Of a DNA stretch of 64,000 nt, positions 47,651 to 61,260 are shown one piece after another. The translations under genes and the position numbers were made by a program. Origin of the DNA: Mytilus trossulus (taxonomy: Eukaryota > Mollusca > Bivalvia > Mytilida > Mytilidae); NCBI RefSeq assembly GCF_036588685.1, contig NC_086382.1:61894987-61958986 (forward strand). Direction: 5' to 3'. The notes under the pieces were generated by a model. The model worked only from the letters and a program-made list of their open reading frames with translations. It was not told the origin of the DNA and ran no database searches. Every line of letters starts with the position of its first letter. Position 1 is the first letter of the stretch.

Positions 47651-50195
47651 TCAATTAAAATATGTTCTCCGATATACTGCAAAGTTTTGTGTGTACATAT
47701 CATCTCGAAGAGTTCTCATCTGAAAACAAAATAATGATACTATGTTTATCTACGTTAATTTATGGTCATTGAGAAATAAATTACAATACATTTATATAAC
47801 TATAAAACGTACCGTAAAAAGTAAAATCACAAAAATACTGAACTTGGATCAATTCGGAAAGTCCATAATCACATGGCAAAATCATATTACAATACGCATC
47901 AAAAACGAATGGACAAAAACTGTCATACTCCTGACTAAGTATAGGCATTTTCAAATGTAGAAAATTTTGGATTAAACCTGTTTTTATAGCGCTAACCCTC
48001 TCACTTTGATGACAGTCTCATTATATTCCATTATATCAACATTGATGCGTTAACTAAACAAACACAATAAATAAAATAGTCAAAATACGGGTACATCAGT
48101 CATCATCGTATAACAATTTTAAAAGGGATAATTTAACGGGGGGTTTGCGATAGGAATGGGCATGATACAATACACAAGGAAAGATAGTTAAGAGGCATCT
48201 TACTGTAGATAATACAGGAATCATTAATAAAAGTATTTGTTTAAATTCGCAAAAAAATACATTCATCGTTTAAAATTTTCTGTTTTTAAGTCTTACATAT
48301 GCGATAAAAGTAAAGTTGCAACTTAGTGTGGACAAAGTTAACCTTTACAGTCTTTCGCGGTTCGGCATTTTTTCTTTGTTTTACCTTGAGGTGTTAATTG
48401 ACAAGAACTGGGGGTCTCACATGGTGTTATTTAGGTGTAATACCACCAAATCATGGTACGTCACATCCGGTTGCATAAGAAAGTAGGTCTAAAAAAATAT
48501 TCCCTTGAATTTGACCGTTGTAGGTAATTAATCCTACATTTTATTGCAGTAAAACTATTTCTGTGTCATAAACATATGTCTTGGGTATTTCAAAACACCA
48601 TTATTTTTTATTTGTGATTTCTATAGAAAATTTTGTAATCTTGAGGTTACATGGTGACTAAACCTTGTACACAGATAGAATACGGGGAGAAGTTTGATTG
48701 GTTAACTTCCAATGATGGTTATTTCTTATATGCAATTAAATGTTATGTGATTTTTTTTCCATAGAACTGGACAGGATAAAACTTTAGTCATGCCAAGTAA
48801 TTCTTTATTTGAAACAAAGATAAATTCTGCATATTTTTTTGAAAAGTGCAAATTTAACAAAGACTAATAGGGGAAAATCAATGGTGGTATTACACCTATA
48901 ATATCATAATTTGATTGGCTTCATGAAATTTGTTACGTATAGATGTCTAAAATGGTGATCTTGAACAGTTTGCCTTTTTTTCAATATCACATGTTTATAA
49001 TTTTAATGCAGATCCAAGCCCTGTTAAGTATCTCAATATAAAGGGCCACAAATGTGTGTCTTTGGATGACTTATATGTCAGAGGGTCACAATGAAACACG
49101 TTTGCAAGCGCCTTTTTATAACATTTACGAGCATGCATTTAACAAAGGTCAATTAAGTAATCAAATGCAAATATTTTTACAATTAAATAAACATATTTAA
49201 AGTTGTAAATGTCATCAAAAGCTGAGAGCAGACGTTACGATTTTAAATCGATAATGTTAATAATTTGTATGACAATACACCCCAATGTAATTCATTAATG
49301 TAAGTGCTATTCAATAATGCATATTAAACTTACTGCACATTTAATGGCTAACATTCCTCTATTATGGGTTCCAATAAAATCTTGCATCAGTACTGGGAAG
49401 CTGTCTGTTCGAAACCGATGTGCAAATTCTGAAGGAAAAAAACAAGAAATATTTAGATATTATTTATGTTTGCAATTTTGAGGTCTTAATGTTACGAGTA
49501 AGGTATCAAAATAAAACTGTACCATTTTAATTTTTTTAAATATATTTTTGAATGTCACCTTTGAGTCATTGTATTTCATCACAACATAATCGATAAGCTA
49601 GAACTATACAATACGTAACAAACTATTAAAAACTGTAATTGCGTTAAGCTTTATGTCTTGACGTTTTGATTATAAAATAAATAAGTCTTTTTCATTTTAG
49701 TTCTAATTTAACGTTGAACTTTCAATTAACCTTTAAAATTGCAGGACAGTCTCAATAAGTTCTGACAAAGTGTATTCAGTTGTATGTTAAGCTCTGTTAA
49801 CCAGCTGATTTAAATCAGAATGATTTAAATTGTTTAAAGAATTAATGTAATAAAACTACGTGTGCAGAAATAATTTTACTATTCGGTGGTCATTAAAAGT
49901 AAACTTTTATAGGGATCACATTTAATTTACGGATATTCTATTGGCAAGAATCAAATTTCATTTATGGATATTTTTAAATCGCAGGAACAAAAGAACATAT
50001 AAGTACAAAGTAAACAAACAAATAAACGCATGTAAATACAAATGTGTTTTAATTAGTGTAAAACTAAAGTATGGCGTTTTTGCTGATATCGTGACATTGG
50101 TAAATAAATAAAAACATTTCAAAGAGCCTACCTGTACAATTAAACGAACATAAAGCATGGCCAATGATGGTAATTAGTAATAATATTGTCTTCAT
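47651..50195 (-). CDS. Gene A copy 2: 75-aa small secreted peptide, unknown family
   Basis: Paralogue of gene A copy 1 with the same exon sizes and phases: 50132-50195, 49334-49428 and 47651-47719 (64, 95 and 69 nt). Donors are ACAG|GTAGGC and GCA|GTAAGT; acceptors are 'tccttcag' and 'gttttcag'. The signal peptide is identical. The product differs from copy 1 at five residues: Asn to Asp and Leu to Met in exon 2, and Ile to Met, His to Tyr and Lys to Thr in exon 3. Five silent changes bring the total to 10 of 228 nt. Intron 2 holds the R2 repeat and the MITE unique to copy 2. The frame and splice sites are intact. Function unknown; secretion is predicted. Confidence 0.75.
47818..48035 (+). 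repeat. Interspersed repeat R2 inside duplicated copy 2
   Basis: It reads 'agtaaaatcacaaaaatac', 'gaaagtccataatcacatgg', 'cgaatggacaaaaactg', 'ctttgatgacagtctc'. It is absent from the same place in copy 1. Confidence 0.7.
48434..48896 (+). mobile_element. MITE with GGTGTAATACCACC ends, unique to duplicated copy 2
   Basis: Perfect terminal inverted repeats: GGTGTAATACCACCA at the left and TGGTGGTATTACACC at the right, flanked by TA. Length 463 bp, no coding frame. Copy 1 of the duplication has no insert at this place (about 20753-20765), so the element arrived after the duplication or was lost from copy 1. A reverse-oriented relative lies in the lectin intron. Confidence 0.85.
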
Positions 50196-50233
50196 TTCCG
50201 ATTATACATTGTGTTTCATAATAAAAACAAACA

Positions 50234-50240
50234 ATTTATA
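50234..50240 (-). promoter_or_regulatory. TATA box of gene A copy 2
   Basis: TATAAAT on the minus strand, 39-45 nt upstream of the ATG, in the same context as copy 1 although nearby bases have changed. Confidence 0.5.
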
Positions 50241-53200
50241 TCTGCTAGAATGAATAATTGATCGAATTGTCTCAGCAATGGCTTGTCGCACAGTGATGTG
50301 GGTAGTCATGATTTTCTACGTTTATATATGGCACCCCTTTCTAATTCGGGTATTTTTTTCTAAATTCCAAGACTAACTTTTGCGTAAGAGAAATAATTGT
50401 AAAGTGGGTTAGAAGAAAAAAAACTTTCATTGTTATCCTTTAATTGATTCATTCAAGCGCACATCCTATATTCATTACCATTGTTATAGGTGGGAAAATA
50501 TGATCAAAATTTATATAAAACACTTAGATTTTAGACCAATGAAATTGGTCTCTGCACAAATTGACAAAGAGGAAATTCGATAACTAAGGATTAACTACAT
50601 CAAAATTGCTTATAGTACAGCTATAACTTGTTCATTGTGTAATGACATAATTCCTTGAAATCGAGGACTAATATGAGCGAGTACCTTTTTCATTTGAAGA
50701 AAAAGTTATTTTGTAAGATTTTATCAACCAAAAACAAAAGTTGATCTAAAATGGCTTTTAATTGAATAAGAACTCTTAGTCATTAGATTCAAAACTTATT
50801 TTTTTAACTAATTCTAATAAATACTGTTTAACCCTCTTGCTACCGGAGAGACACATATGTCCATGTTTCAATATATGCAAGCGTCTTTTTATTATTTCAT
50901 CTTTTTCAAATAAAAGAATAAAAATCAAACAGTGTCATTTTTTTTTTAACCTTAAGCTCAAACACATCAAACGATTGTATAACAACAGTCATATTCGGTG
51001 CAGGCATTTTCTAATATAGAAAATTAGGAGATAACTGTATTGTATTTCAAGCTTGACCTTCGTAAAACGTAGATTAGAATACATTACATTTATCTCCATT
51101 TTAATGCTACATGTTAAAATAAAATCCATGTACTGAATATTTTGGCTAAAAAATGCCATACAATAAAATTCCGCGAAACTGTTGCACCGTCTTTAGCATC
51201 TAAAAATGTGACGTCATATGTATAATCTGGATGTCAAACATAAACACTTGACGTATTTACATACTTTTTTTACGCTTCAGATGGCATGTCAACACAGATG
51301 GACAAAAAAGGCATATTGAGAAAGCACATCAACAAGAACGAAAGTCACGAATACACAAATTTACAAAAGCACAATAACGCAATGACGGGTGTATAAGTAA
51401 CGGGCCATGTCAAATGGATATTGCCAAAAATAGACTAAACAGTAAAAGCAATAACTCACAAAAGCAAATAACAGAATGCATCATACTGAAACAACTGACG
51501 AATTGTCTCAGAGAAAAAAAATAAAAGCCTGTGAAATTCTCCTAAAGTGTTTTAGTAATTGTATTTAATTAGAAGATTATTTATTTTGTCAATTTCGGTG
51601 CCAAATAAGACTTCTGATCCCTTCTTTGACATCAACATACATGACAAACGTAAAGTTTGATCTCTTAATACTATTTGCTTTTTAAATTTGATATATTTCG
51701 CGTTTACCGGCATCATATTGAAACTTTCTAGAACAATTATAGACGTCGTGCATGAACATTTACGTAGTTAATCAAGATAAAATACAGCAAATATTTTGTG
51801 AATTGTTATTATTTTAAAGTATGAATGAAATGTGTAGTATTCGAACCTTTATAAAATCAGAACATAATTTTTTAAGTTATTCTAATTCTGATCTATACAT
51901 GCTATTTTTTTGTTTTGTACACCATATACTGATGGGTCTTATGTAGTCTGGCGTATTAAATTATAAGCCTGGTTCCTTTGATACATAATACAGGTCAATT
52001 TGGCATTTAAATTAACGACAAAGTGAAATGTGAAATAATAATTTATAGTCCAACATAATGATAATCTAAATAATACGTAATAATTAGTTTTGATATACTG
52101 ATAGTTATCGAAGGTACCAGGATTATAATTTATTACGCCAGACGCGCGTTTCATCTACGACGCTCAGATAAAAAAAGTTATAAAGCCAAATAAGAACAGT
52201 TGAAGAGCATTGATGACCCAAAATTCCCCAAAGTTGTGCAAATTACGACTATGGTAATCTTTTCCTGGGATATACTGAGTTATTTTCAACACATTTGTAT
52301 GAACTTTCAACAAAATTGAAAACTAAGTATCAAAACAGTTGACACTCAACCACACATTTATGAATATATATATACCCAGTTGATAATAATTTATATGGTT
52401 ATAAGAATAAAGTTAAACATGCAAGATATGGCTGACAACACTGGATAGAAAAAAATCGTTTTACTTTAAAATGAGCTATAAGTCTTAACTGACAATGTGT
52501 ACAAGAGCAAAAACAAAATTGTAACGTCCGCTTTTAGTACACACGTAAAATCATTTTTTGTTTTCATCAAACCAATCTGAATTAATTGTTCATGCAATTA
52601 TATAAGTTTTGTTTACTATGTGTATTTAGATGGTGTATCCAAAAGTTCTTATGAAAAAAATCTATGCCCACAGTTTTCCAATTAACAGTGTATACAACAC
52701 TTACTATTTGATAATTGGTCTAGGATTTCAGATACAATTATATTCTTTTGAATTATTTTATATTTTATTTTAATATTCATGATTATTGTCGAACATTGTT
52801 TCGTCTGACGTAAACTTTCAATCAAAGATAAGTACACATATATATAAATTTAGAGCGTACGATCTTCAAATAACTTCTTTATGCAATAATGATCATTTGA
52901 AATTGGTTGTACAATGATTTGAGTGATACCTATCCTTTAATTAAAAGTCTATAAAAAGCATTCCCACGGATATCTAGTGTCACGTGTGAATCTTGGACGT
53001 CACTTTGAGGAGTGTTTTTTGTTTTATTGTGAAGACAGCTTCAATTTATATGATATTGTTATGCTTAATCAAAATTAATGTGCAGAGGCAGCAACTTGCC
53101 AATTTCAATTTCTTGGACTTTGCTAAAGCTGACTTTTAGTATGGAACGATTGACAAAAAACATGGTTGTTTCCCCGAAAAATTACTTGGAAATAGATGTA

Positions 53201-54767
53201 GGAATCTGTTCATGTAATGGATACCGTTGAAAGATGTACCCCTATCCAATCTTGTACATTGAAATAAATTTACATGGGAAATGATTAATAGTTCCAAGAA
53301 ATGTAACCAAAAAAAAGCAATTCAATAGAATATTAATACTAACTATACAACCCCATATGTACTGACACCTTAAAGCCTTTCGGTTATTTTCATTGAAGTA
53401 TTTAGGGGAAAACATTTTAATTTTTTCCCTTTTCAGATTTTTTTACCACGAAAGTTCAAATGTTTTCTTCATAAAGATCTCACGAGTTATAGAATAAACA
53501 ATCGAATAATTAAAATATAGAAAAAAATGTTCAAAGGATATTCAAAAAATGACGGAACCACTTCTTTATTTATGTTACAAATTATTTGTAAAGTCACTTT
53601 TTCTCAATTTTACAATCTTTTTTTCGAATAAAATGGACCACTTGTCTAAATATATTTTCTGCTTTTTGTGTCATTTAACATGTGTATTAGTGACTAAACC
53701 AAACTAAAAATACCAACATATGACAATAGACAAACACTGACGCAGTTTCAAGACTGGTGAATAGCTACAAGGGAGACTTCGAACGCGTACCTCGAAGAGA
53801 GCACAAGGCAACAACTGTACAGATAAAGCATCTTATGACAACCAAGGATAAAGGGATATTTCTGATGCCGTTTTCATTGATCAAATGATCAAATGGGAAA
53901 ATTCATAGATGTATCGGAAAATATATAAATGTAGAAGTAAAATAACATTCTTAAACTGTAAATTCATAACAATATATTCTGGACGAGAACATGATAAAAC
54001 AATATAAATGTTAATCCTGCTTTGTACTTAACTGACACTCTAAGTCGGATATTTTGAGCATGCTAGTTTACAGATTGACGTTTATAAATTTTGAAATTAT
54101 AAAGAAACATAGGTTTCAACTCTATCAGGCAAAGTTGACTTAAAATGAATTTGACTATCAAATTTAGGTATTTTTTGTCATATAGTACTTCAGCGGTTTC
54201 GGTACTTATAAATCCTATGATTTTCAAATGATTGGCTTTGACCGTTCCTGATGAAGGTAAATCCAGAAAAGCGTTTCGGACGCATTTAAATTCTTAAACG
54301 TTGCGTTTTCATTTTTTTACAAGTTAAATAGTAAGACATTTTACATTACTCGGACCTATTTTTCCGAATCAAAGCCGACCAGTCTTAGCTCCCACTCCTG
54401 AAAGATTAAGGATTACCGGGGGGAAACCAAATTCCAATTCTTAGTCTTTGGTTTGACATGGTCGGTGTTCCAATCCAGAACATCCTGCACCCAAAGCAAA
54501 CGAGCTACCACAAGACCATCATATAAGTTCGTATACATTTAATAGAACTATTTAACTTTATTACTTTGTCATCAGATTGATTCGATAAAACTTGCAGGTT
54601 ATTTTTGATGTTTGCACTTTTAATCATTTCCCACATCGATGAAAAACATCATGTTATAGGTACAATTTTTCAACAATTAGGATGTATTGATGACGTTTTC
54701 AGAAAATTTATCTATTAAATAAAATTCGAATTGAATTTTTAGTGAAGCATATCCGCATTGTTATACA
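50241..54767. other. Spacer between divergent genes A and B, copy 2
   Basis: Counterpart of 22102-26663, with the same R1 fragment (52105-52270) and other repeat pieces. No further exon found. Confidence 0.4.
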
Positions 54768-54774
54768 TATAAAA
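54768..54774 (+). promoter_or_regulatory. TATA box of gene B copy 2
   Basis: TATAAAA 55-61 nt upstream of the ATG, preceded by 'atatccgcattg', as in copy 1. Confidence 0.55.
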
Positions 54775-54828
54775 TAGGAAACAATTACTAAATTACAAAA
54801 TATTTAGTTTACAAAGGAATTTATCAGG

Positions 54829-56503
54829 ATGAGCATTTTAAAATTGTCTTTGTTCCTGTTATGTATATGTTCATCTACTTCTAGACGAATCCGGCAAGTG
54901 AATAGATGTGTTGAAGAGGTTGATGTTGACAAATGCAGTAGGTATTTTCATATTTCACGTCATATTTTTAGTTTGGAATGACCCTTTTGTATCGTCTGAT
55001 TTTTACGGGAAAATTTAAATCATTGCATAAAAATGGAGACGAGACCAAGTTAGAGTTAGTGTTCCAGTCCTCAGAAGCTATGATTATAATTTAACAAAAA
55101 AACAACTGCCTTCATCACAACACCAAAATACATGTATAAAATACCAACATATTACAACAGAGAACCACTGACGTTGTTCAAGGACTGGGACAGTAATATG
55201 AAAATGTTGCGAAGTTAAATTATGTATGTTTTATTTTTAAAACAAAAATACTGTAAAACAATTAAAAGATACCTTAAAATCAATATCAGTTAACGGTCGT
55301 ACATGACATCCTCTTAGATCTTCAATGCAGAAAGATTTACAGCTATATCAAGCATAGATCATGATTAATGGTGCATATCTAATATACTTAACCACAGCAG
55401 ACATCATTGAATATATTACAATGAATTATGTAATACACACACCTTCTTGTTTTCATTATATCTGTTAAACTGATCATTAAAAAATAAGTAGTTAGAAATC
55501 GTTAAGAATCATTAATTGTTTTTGAAAGTTGAATTAAAATTCTCTTTACATTTGCACTTTTCAACGAATAATATTCGCGAAAAAAAAATGTGTAAAAAAA
55601 TGACATTTTTGATATTTTCAGTGTATCTGTTGAGTGATTATGATTATGGTTTTGAATACTTTTACAATAAACCAGAAGTAGACTACAACGATATTATCTG
55701 TATGGTAAGTTACAAAATGATTTATATTGTAACAATGGATTAGTATATGCAATACACAAAAACTATAACTGAAACAGTAATGACAAATCATTTTTGACAA
55801 CATCACGGACAACACTAACCGCTCTCACACTTGTTTAAAAAGAAAGTACCAACAAAGATAAACAAAACTTTTACGGACGTTAAGCGGTTCAGATAGTCTT
55901 ATTTGTTACGGCTTGAACCAGTTGTATTTCTTTTGAAGGCTCATGTTGCTGTTTATCATTCGATCATCACTGATGATAATAAAGAAGGTTAAATTTACCA
56001 CATTTACTAATACTCATATGAAGACGGCAAAACAAATGTATTCATAACGGCTTTAGAAATATCATGTCTATAGTACTTGAAACAACTTATTATACTGACC
56101 TTTGATATTTTTCTTTAAGTTTCGTAAAGTGCATTTGCCAAAAAAGATCCAATAAAAGTCACTCAATTGAATCAAAGGAAATCCTACAACACAACTACAA
56201 AGTCAAAGACACACAAGAAGTTATGATAGATCACACTACTGCATTGGTTATCAATATGTTTAATTAAAGTGGATTCTAAACTTGATCAAATGTGCAGTAA
56301 CTGTTATTAAATGTTATTTTTGACTTCATAACTAATATTTCGCTGCTCGGGATTTTTCATTTGGTAGACGCATTTGAAAGCATCTCATATATGTGAAATA
56401 TGGACATTGTCTTGATTTCATTTCATAGTTTTTATGTGATAATTATCCCCAAAAAAATTATTTGCAGATGATATGGTTACGTCGTCAAATTAGTCATTTA
56501 TAA
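54829..56503 (+). CDS. Gene B copy 2: 75-aa small secreted peptide, unknown family
   Basis: I do not recognise this gene. Exons 54829-54937, 55622-55704 and 56468-56503 (109+83+36 = 228 nt) give 75 aa and a TAA stop. Donors are TGCA|GTAGGT and ATG|GTAAGT; acceptors are 'gatattttcag' and 'attatttgcag'. Intron phases are 1 then 0, as in gene A. Exon 1 encodes a signal peptide (MSILKLSLFLLCICSSTS) and a mature start RRIRQVNRCVEEVDVDKC. Exon 2 is acidic and Tyr-rich (YLLSDYDYGFEYFY..VDYNDIICM). Exon 3 is short and basic (MIWLRRQISHL). Three mature Cys are left after cleavage. It is probably secreted. Copy 1 of the gene is broken and a third copy starts at 63939. The exact phase fit and conserved TATA box support a real gene. 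Confidence 0.75.
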
Positions 56504-56964
56504 CTTAAGTCTTCGAGATATAAGGATGTTCAAGTGTGAGTGTTCTGCAATGTACAGTTGTATGACGAGCTTGTTTCGACGACTACGCATAGTCCAGGAC
56601 GAAGTAATTAGTTTCTGTCCCCTTTATTACAGTTAGTGAACTATGCTATGCCAGGACACCGAATAACATAACAGTTCTCCAATTATCCAACCTATTATTA
56701 TGCTCTTTCCTTATATATTCAATTAAAAATAATGAAGAAGAAAACACATGTCATGCTTATGCCTTTCAAACTTTTGACGTAAAAGCAAAATATCTAAAAA
56801 AATATATACACTATGAATTCCGTAATTTCGAGAATTTATGAATGAACTGTCCTACATTGTAGTACGGGTGGAGCAGACGGTCAGCATAATGCTTGTTCTA
56901 TTTCTGGTTATGCTGTTGCAATACAGGATTCTGTATTTGTTAAGGAAGGATTTCCATAACATCG

Positions 56965-57262
56965 TATAAATAAAGGCAACAGTAGTATACCGCTGTTCAA
57001 AACTCATATATCCATGGACAAAAAACAAAATCGGGGTAACAAACCAAAACCGAGCGAAGCGCATTAAATATAAGAGGAGAACAACGACACAACACCGAAA
57101 CGCAACACACACAGAAACTGACCAATCATCAGACAAAACACCACGAGAATAACAAATATAACATGAAAACCAAATACATGAATTTGGGATAGACAAGTAC
57201 CGTGCCACGTCTTATCTCAATATCTCAAAAATAAGAGAAAACACAAACGACTCAACGTTAAA
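56965..57262 (+). repeat. Interspersed repeat R8
   Basis: It matches 40891-41200 nearly base for base ('ggcaacagtagtataccgc', 'aaaatcggggtaacaaacc'). The 118-residue open frame on the minus strand is repeat sequence, not a gene. Confidence 0.7.
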
Positions 57263-60200
57263 ATATAACCATTGGTATCTTTTAACAACTTTGACCCTAG
57301 CAATATCTTGTGGTGTCTTCAAAAGCGTGAACTTTCCGCAGTCTATTTTCAAAGTTTCTATATTCCTCTTAAAATATTTGTTAAAAAAATTGTTTCCACT
57401 TATGCTTAACGTTTTTATAATTGTACGATAAAATTAACAGATCAATATTCTTATCAAAACATCATTACAACGGTAGTAAACAACAAAGATGACTAGTTCA
57501 AAAGATACAGGTCCCCTGGCGGATGCTATAAATGCAATTAACTGATTAAAACTAAGGACAAAGTCATGTTCGCCTATATTTAAATTTGAATGAAAAATTT
57601 TGTTTACATTTGTTAACTTTTTTACTATCTACACAGTATGCTTATATGAAAATGGGTATATGTGTTATGATTGCCAATGTATCCACCAAATTTGAAATGA
57701 AGTGGATGTAAACAATTATAGATAACCGTGTGGACGTGGACATTGAGGAAAACTACTACCTAATATTCGGACACAAAAGAACACCAATTTGAAATATGTG
57801 AAACAATTTAAACAAAGGCCAACAGCCTAATTAAAAAAAAACAATTACAAGAAAAAAATTAACCCACGACAACCACTGAACTTGGGACAGGCATTTATCG
57901 AATATCAGGGGGTTAAACATGTTAACTCTTGCTTCCGTGATTTCGTCACAAGCGAGACATAATAATTAGGTTTATCTTCTATCAAAATGTTCGATTTTAA
58001 TAATATGATTTAAACGTGATTCTTTCAATAATGTGATATCACATCCCACTATTGATTTGATTGTCATTAGAACTTTCCAACGGTGACCGAATGCCGTAGA
58101 AGTTAGCAATAGTGTGTCACTGCGATCACGAATGAGGAAAACCCACACAGTTCAGAAAGCTATAAAAAAAAACGACATCACAAATGAATAACAGCTGTTG
58201 AAACACAGGGCCTTTTATACCTTATCCTTTGAAATAGGTTTAATACATAGAGAAAGGCTGTATTGTGACCTATATATTTAGTTGGTCACCGGTGGATAGT
58301 TATTTATTTATCATTCATACCACGCATTTCATTTAAATATATATATATGTATATCAAATGTTTATTTTTTTAACGCACTGATTGTGTAAATTGTAAATAA
58401 TATAAATTACTTAAAGGCCTTCGTCAATGTAGTTAAAAATCCCGTAGTCGCGTTAATGGTTGGACATTATCACAATCTCAAGATGCATTACTAAAAAAAA
58501 AAAAAACACATTAACCTTGACCGAGATTGATTTTCAAAAGTTTAAAAAATAATTGATTCATATAAAACCACAATACTATTAAAGTATTTCTTATCTAGTT
58601 ATTGTCAAATATCAACATTTTTTAAATTGATTTTCAAAGCAATTTACTGTTCGTTTTATTTATCTTTGAACTTCATTGCTTACGCATATTTTATAAGGTT
58701 TATCATTTTTTTAAATATTTAGAAGATGATTAAATAAATCAATCAATAAACGCTTCGTCATATTGTTTTAGAATACAATAGTGCAAAACTGATAAGACAA
58801 AATTTATTAAATGTTCCATTACACTTAGTATGCTTCTATAGGCATTAGAACAAAAGTTCACGGAAACTGTAATCTTAATGATTATAAAGATCTTAGATTT
58901 TATTATATTTACACACATTTTGTATGATGAAGTACTTTTTTAACCGGCATTTCTTTAGTAACTGTGCATTTTTGCTTACTGACAAGCTGACTTGCTTTAT
59001 TCATATAATGTAGATTTCATACAGTGGCTTCTGGTGAAAATGAACGAAAACTAGCTTCAACCCTTTTGAAAATTTATATGTAAAAGTACTGATTGAATAT
59101 ATTCAAGAGAGCCATCTGCTTTTATGAAATCAATATAGTAAGCAAATGGATAGCAAAACAACGATACAAAAACATAAAACAGATATTAGACACAATAAAT
59201 TTATAATTGGAATTTATAAATCAAAAAATCTTCTGATTGAATCTCTCAACTGATTTATTTTTGTCAATTTCTTTTAGCCGTGAAGTGCAAGTAAACTTTA
59301 AACTGAAAAAAACATATAAATAATATTTGGTAAAATATATATAGGCCTTATCATTCCTTATACGTTTTATTAATTATGAAATATGTAAATGAAGTTTTAT
59401 GTAAGACCTTTCTAAAATTTGCACTTATTTAAATGTATCTGGTAATAAAATATAGGAATTAAACTAAATCAATAACATGCAGACGTCACAGTAGTATGCA
59501 ATCAACCCTTTTCACAGCAATAAACTATAATTAATTAATCGAAATGCCGGATATTTATCTCATACTTTTATTCTTTAATCGCAAGGCATGGAACAGATAA
59601 GATATGTATATTAAGTAATTTTATAGAACAAATATTCCGTTTGACATCATTTAGAAAGTACTAGTACATTTACTAAGGGACGCAATCCCGTCGCATATGA
59701 ATAAAAAGAAACGGTTTGATTACGTCAACGAGTCATGAAACAAAACTACTCAAATTACAAGAAATATTCTTTTATATTGAACGCTAATGTTTGTTGTTAT
59801 TTTGTGGACATTTATAATGTGTACTTAATATTTTTTTATAAATAATGATACCGTTATTTTAGATTTTGATATACAATATAATTTTTGAAAAAAAGAATAT
59901 TTTTGAGAGCTTAAGAAACAGAAAGAAACTCTAGGCTCGTCCAGCTTTTCTATTATTTCGAAGCAAGACACCAACATGGGCTGTTGATACCATCTAGGTA
60001 AAACAATCAGTCAACGAATTGCTGACCAACTAGTAGCAACAACACTGATGATACCAATTTTTTTACTGAAACAGATGTGCATCTCAAAATCATAATCTGA
60101 ACAGCGAGAAAAATACGAAAGACGAGTTAATCATTTACGACCATTCAATCTACAAGCTTATAACATAATTTGCGGATGATGCCTTTAAAAATTTAAATTG

Positions 60201-61030
60201 AGAAGAAAAAAAATATTTTGCTGCAGTGATTTTATGATTGTCTAAGATCTGCCTCAATATTTTATAGAGCTGAGGACCAGAAAGGGAATACTTCTAACAA
60301 CAGCATATATAACACAAGATAATAAATCTACATGCCCTCAACAAAAGAATGAACGGTTCGAAGTATCTCTAGAACTTCAGTACTGTATGTTTTTAATAGA
60401 TAGTTTGCAATGATTGATATTTCGTATACTTGTCGTTATTTTTAAACGAAAGCGGAAAGTAGGGTGTCAAAGTTTAGGAATCATCTTTTGACAAACATAC
60501 GTGATTTGTAGATTTGTACCACTCTTTTTATCATTCTATCATAATTCCTAAAAGAAAGACCTATGTTAAGTTAAAGGCACGCATTGCAGTAAGTTATTTG
60601 ATAAAACCATAATAAACTCCGTCTTAAAAAAAAATAATCGGCAATCTCGGAAATGATGCTTCCATGTTCAAAACATGTAAGTACCCTATACACGTTTTGT
60701 TAAGTACTATCAAATCGGTACTGCTTCTTCTTGGTATGGATCTTTTTCGAATATTTAGTTCGTTCCACTGGTAGAAAAAGAGTTGTCATAATTTTTCACT
60801 TCCTTATTTTTCATTAACTTTATCAAACTTTTAGATTTACAAATCACAATTCAAGGGTAGTATTTATTACAATTGTTCAGTTTTCTCTAGTTGGTTCGAT
60901 TATGGACATAAAATTTACTGATCTAAACAGAGTACAGTCAAGTTTATTATGGAACCATTATACTAACATATATTGTATGTTCATGTTTCTCTTGGTTTTG
61001 GTTTTTAGTGTAATCTTCTTGTAACAAGCT
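57263..61030. other. Gene-free spacer with degenerate repeats
   Basis: Repeat fragments lie near 57655-57960 ('ggacaggcatttatcgaat', 'ggggttaaacatgttaac'). The rest is AT-rich with no exon, tRNA or terminal inverted repeat that I can support. Confidence 0.4.
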
Positions 61031-61031
61031 A

Positions 61032-61260
61032 TTATAAATAAAGGCAATAGTAGTTTACCAGTGTTCAAAATTAATTAATCGATTGAGAGAAAATAAATTT
61101 TGGTTAGAAGACAAAACCGAGGTAACACATCAACCATAAGAGGAAAACTATTTGATAAAAATTGTATTATTTCTGACTCCGTATGAGACATTTTAAGACA
61201 AAAAGGTGAGTTGAACCTAGTTTTTCTTTTGGATAGTCAAACCTCTCGCTTATATGACAA
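61032..61260 (+). repeat. Diverged R8 repeat
   Basis: 'ataaaggcaatagtagttta', 'gaggtaacacatcaacc' and 'ggtgagttgaacctag' follow the order of the R8 family with many changes. Confidence 0.5.

Larger units (their letters stand above)
47320..56800 (+). repeat. Segmental duplication, copy 2 (~9.5 kb)
   Basis: It aligns colinearly with 19500-28730 from 'taagtataaataagaattcc' to 'cacatgtcatgcttatgcc'. It holds gene A copy 2 (-) and gene B copy 2 (+), both with intact frames. Insertions found only here are an R2 repeat (47818-48035) and a MITE (48434-48896). Flanks on each side differ from copy 1. Confidence 0.9.

Noticed and set aside
56852-57208. 118-residue minus-strand open frame with Cys and hydrophobic runs
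   Set aside because: It is read from the reverse strand of the R8 repeat, which recurs at 40891.
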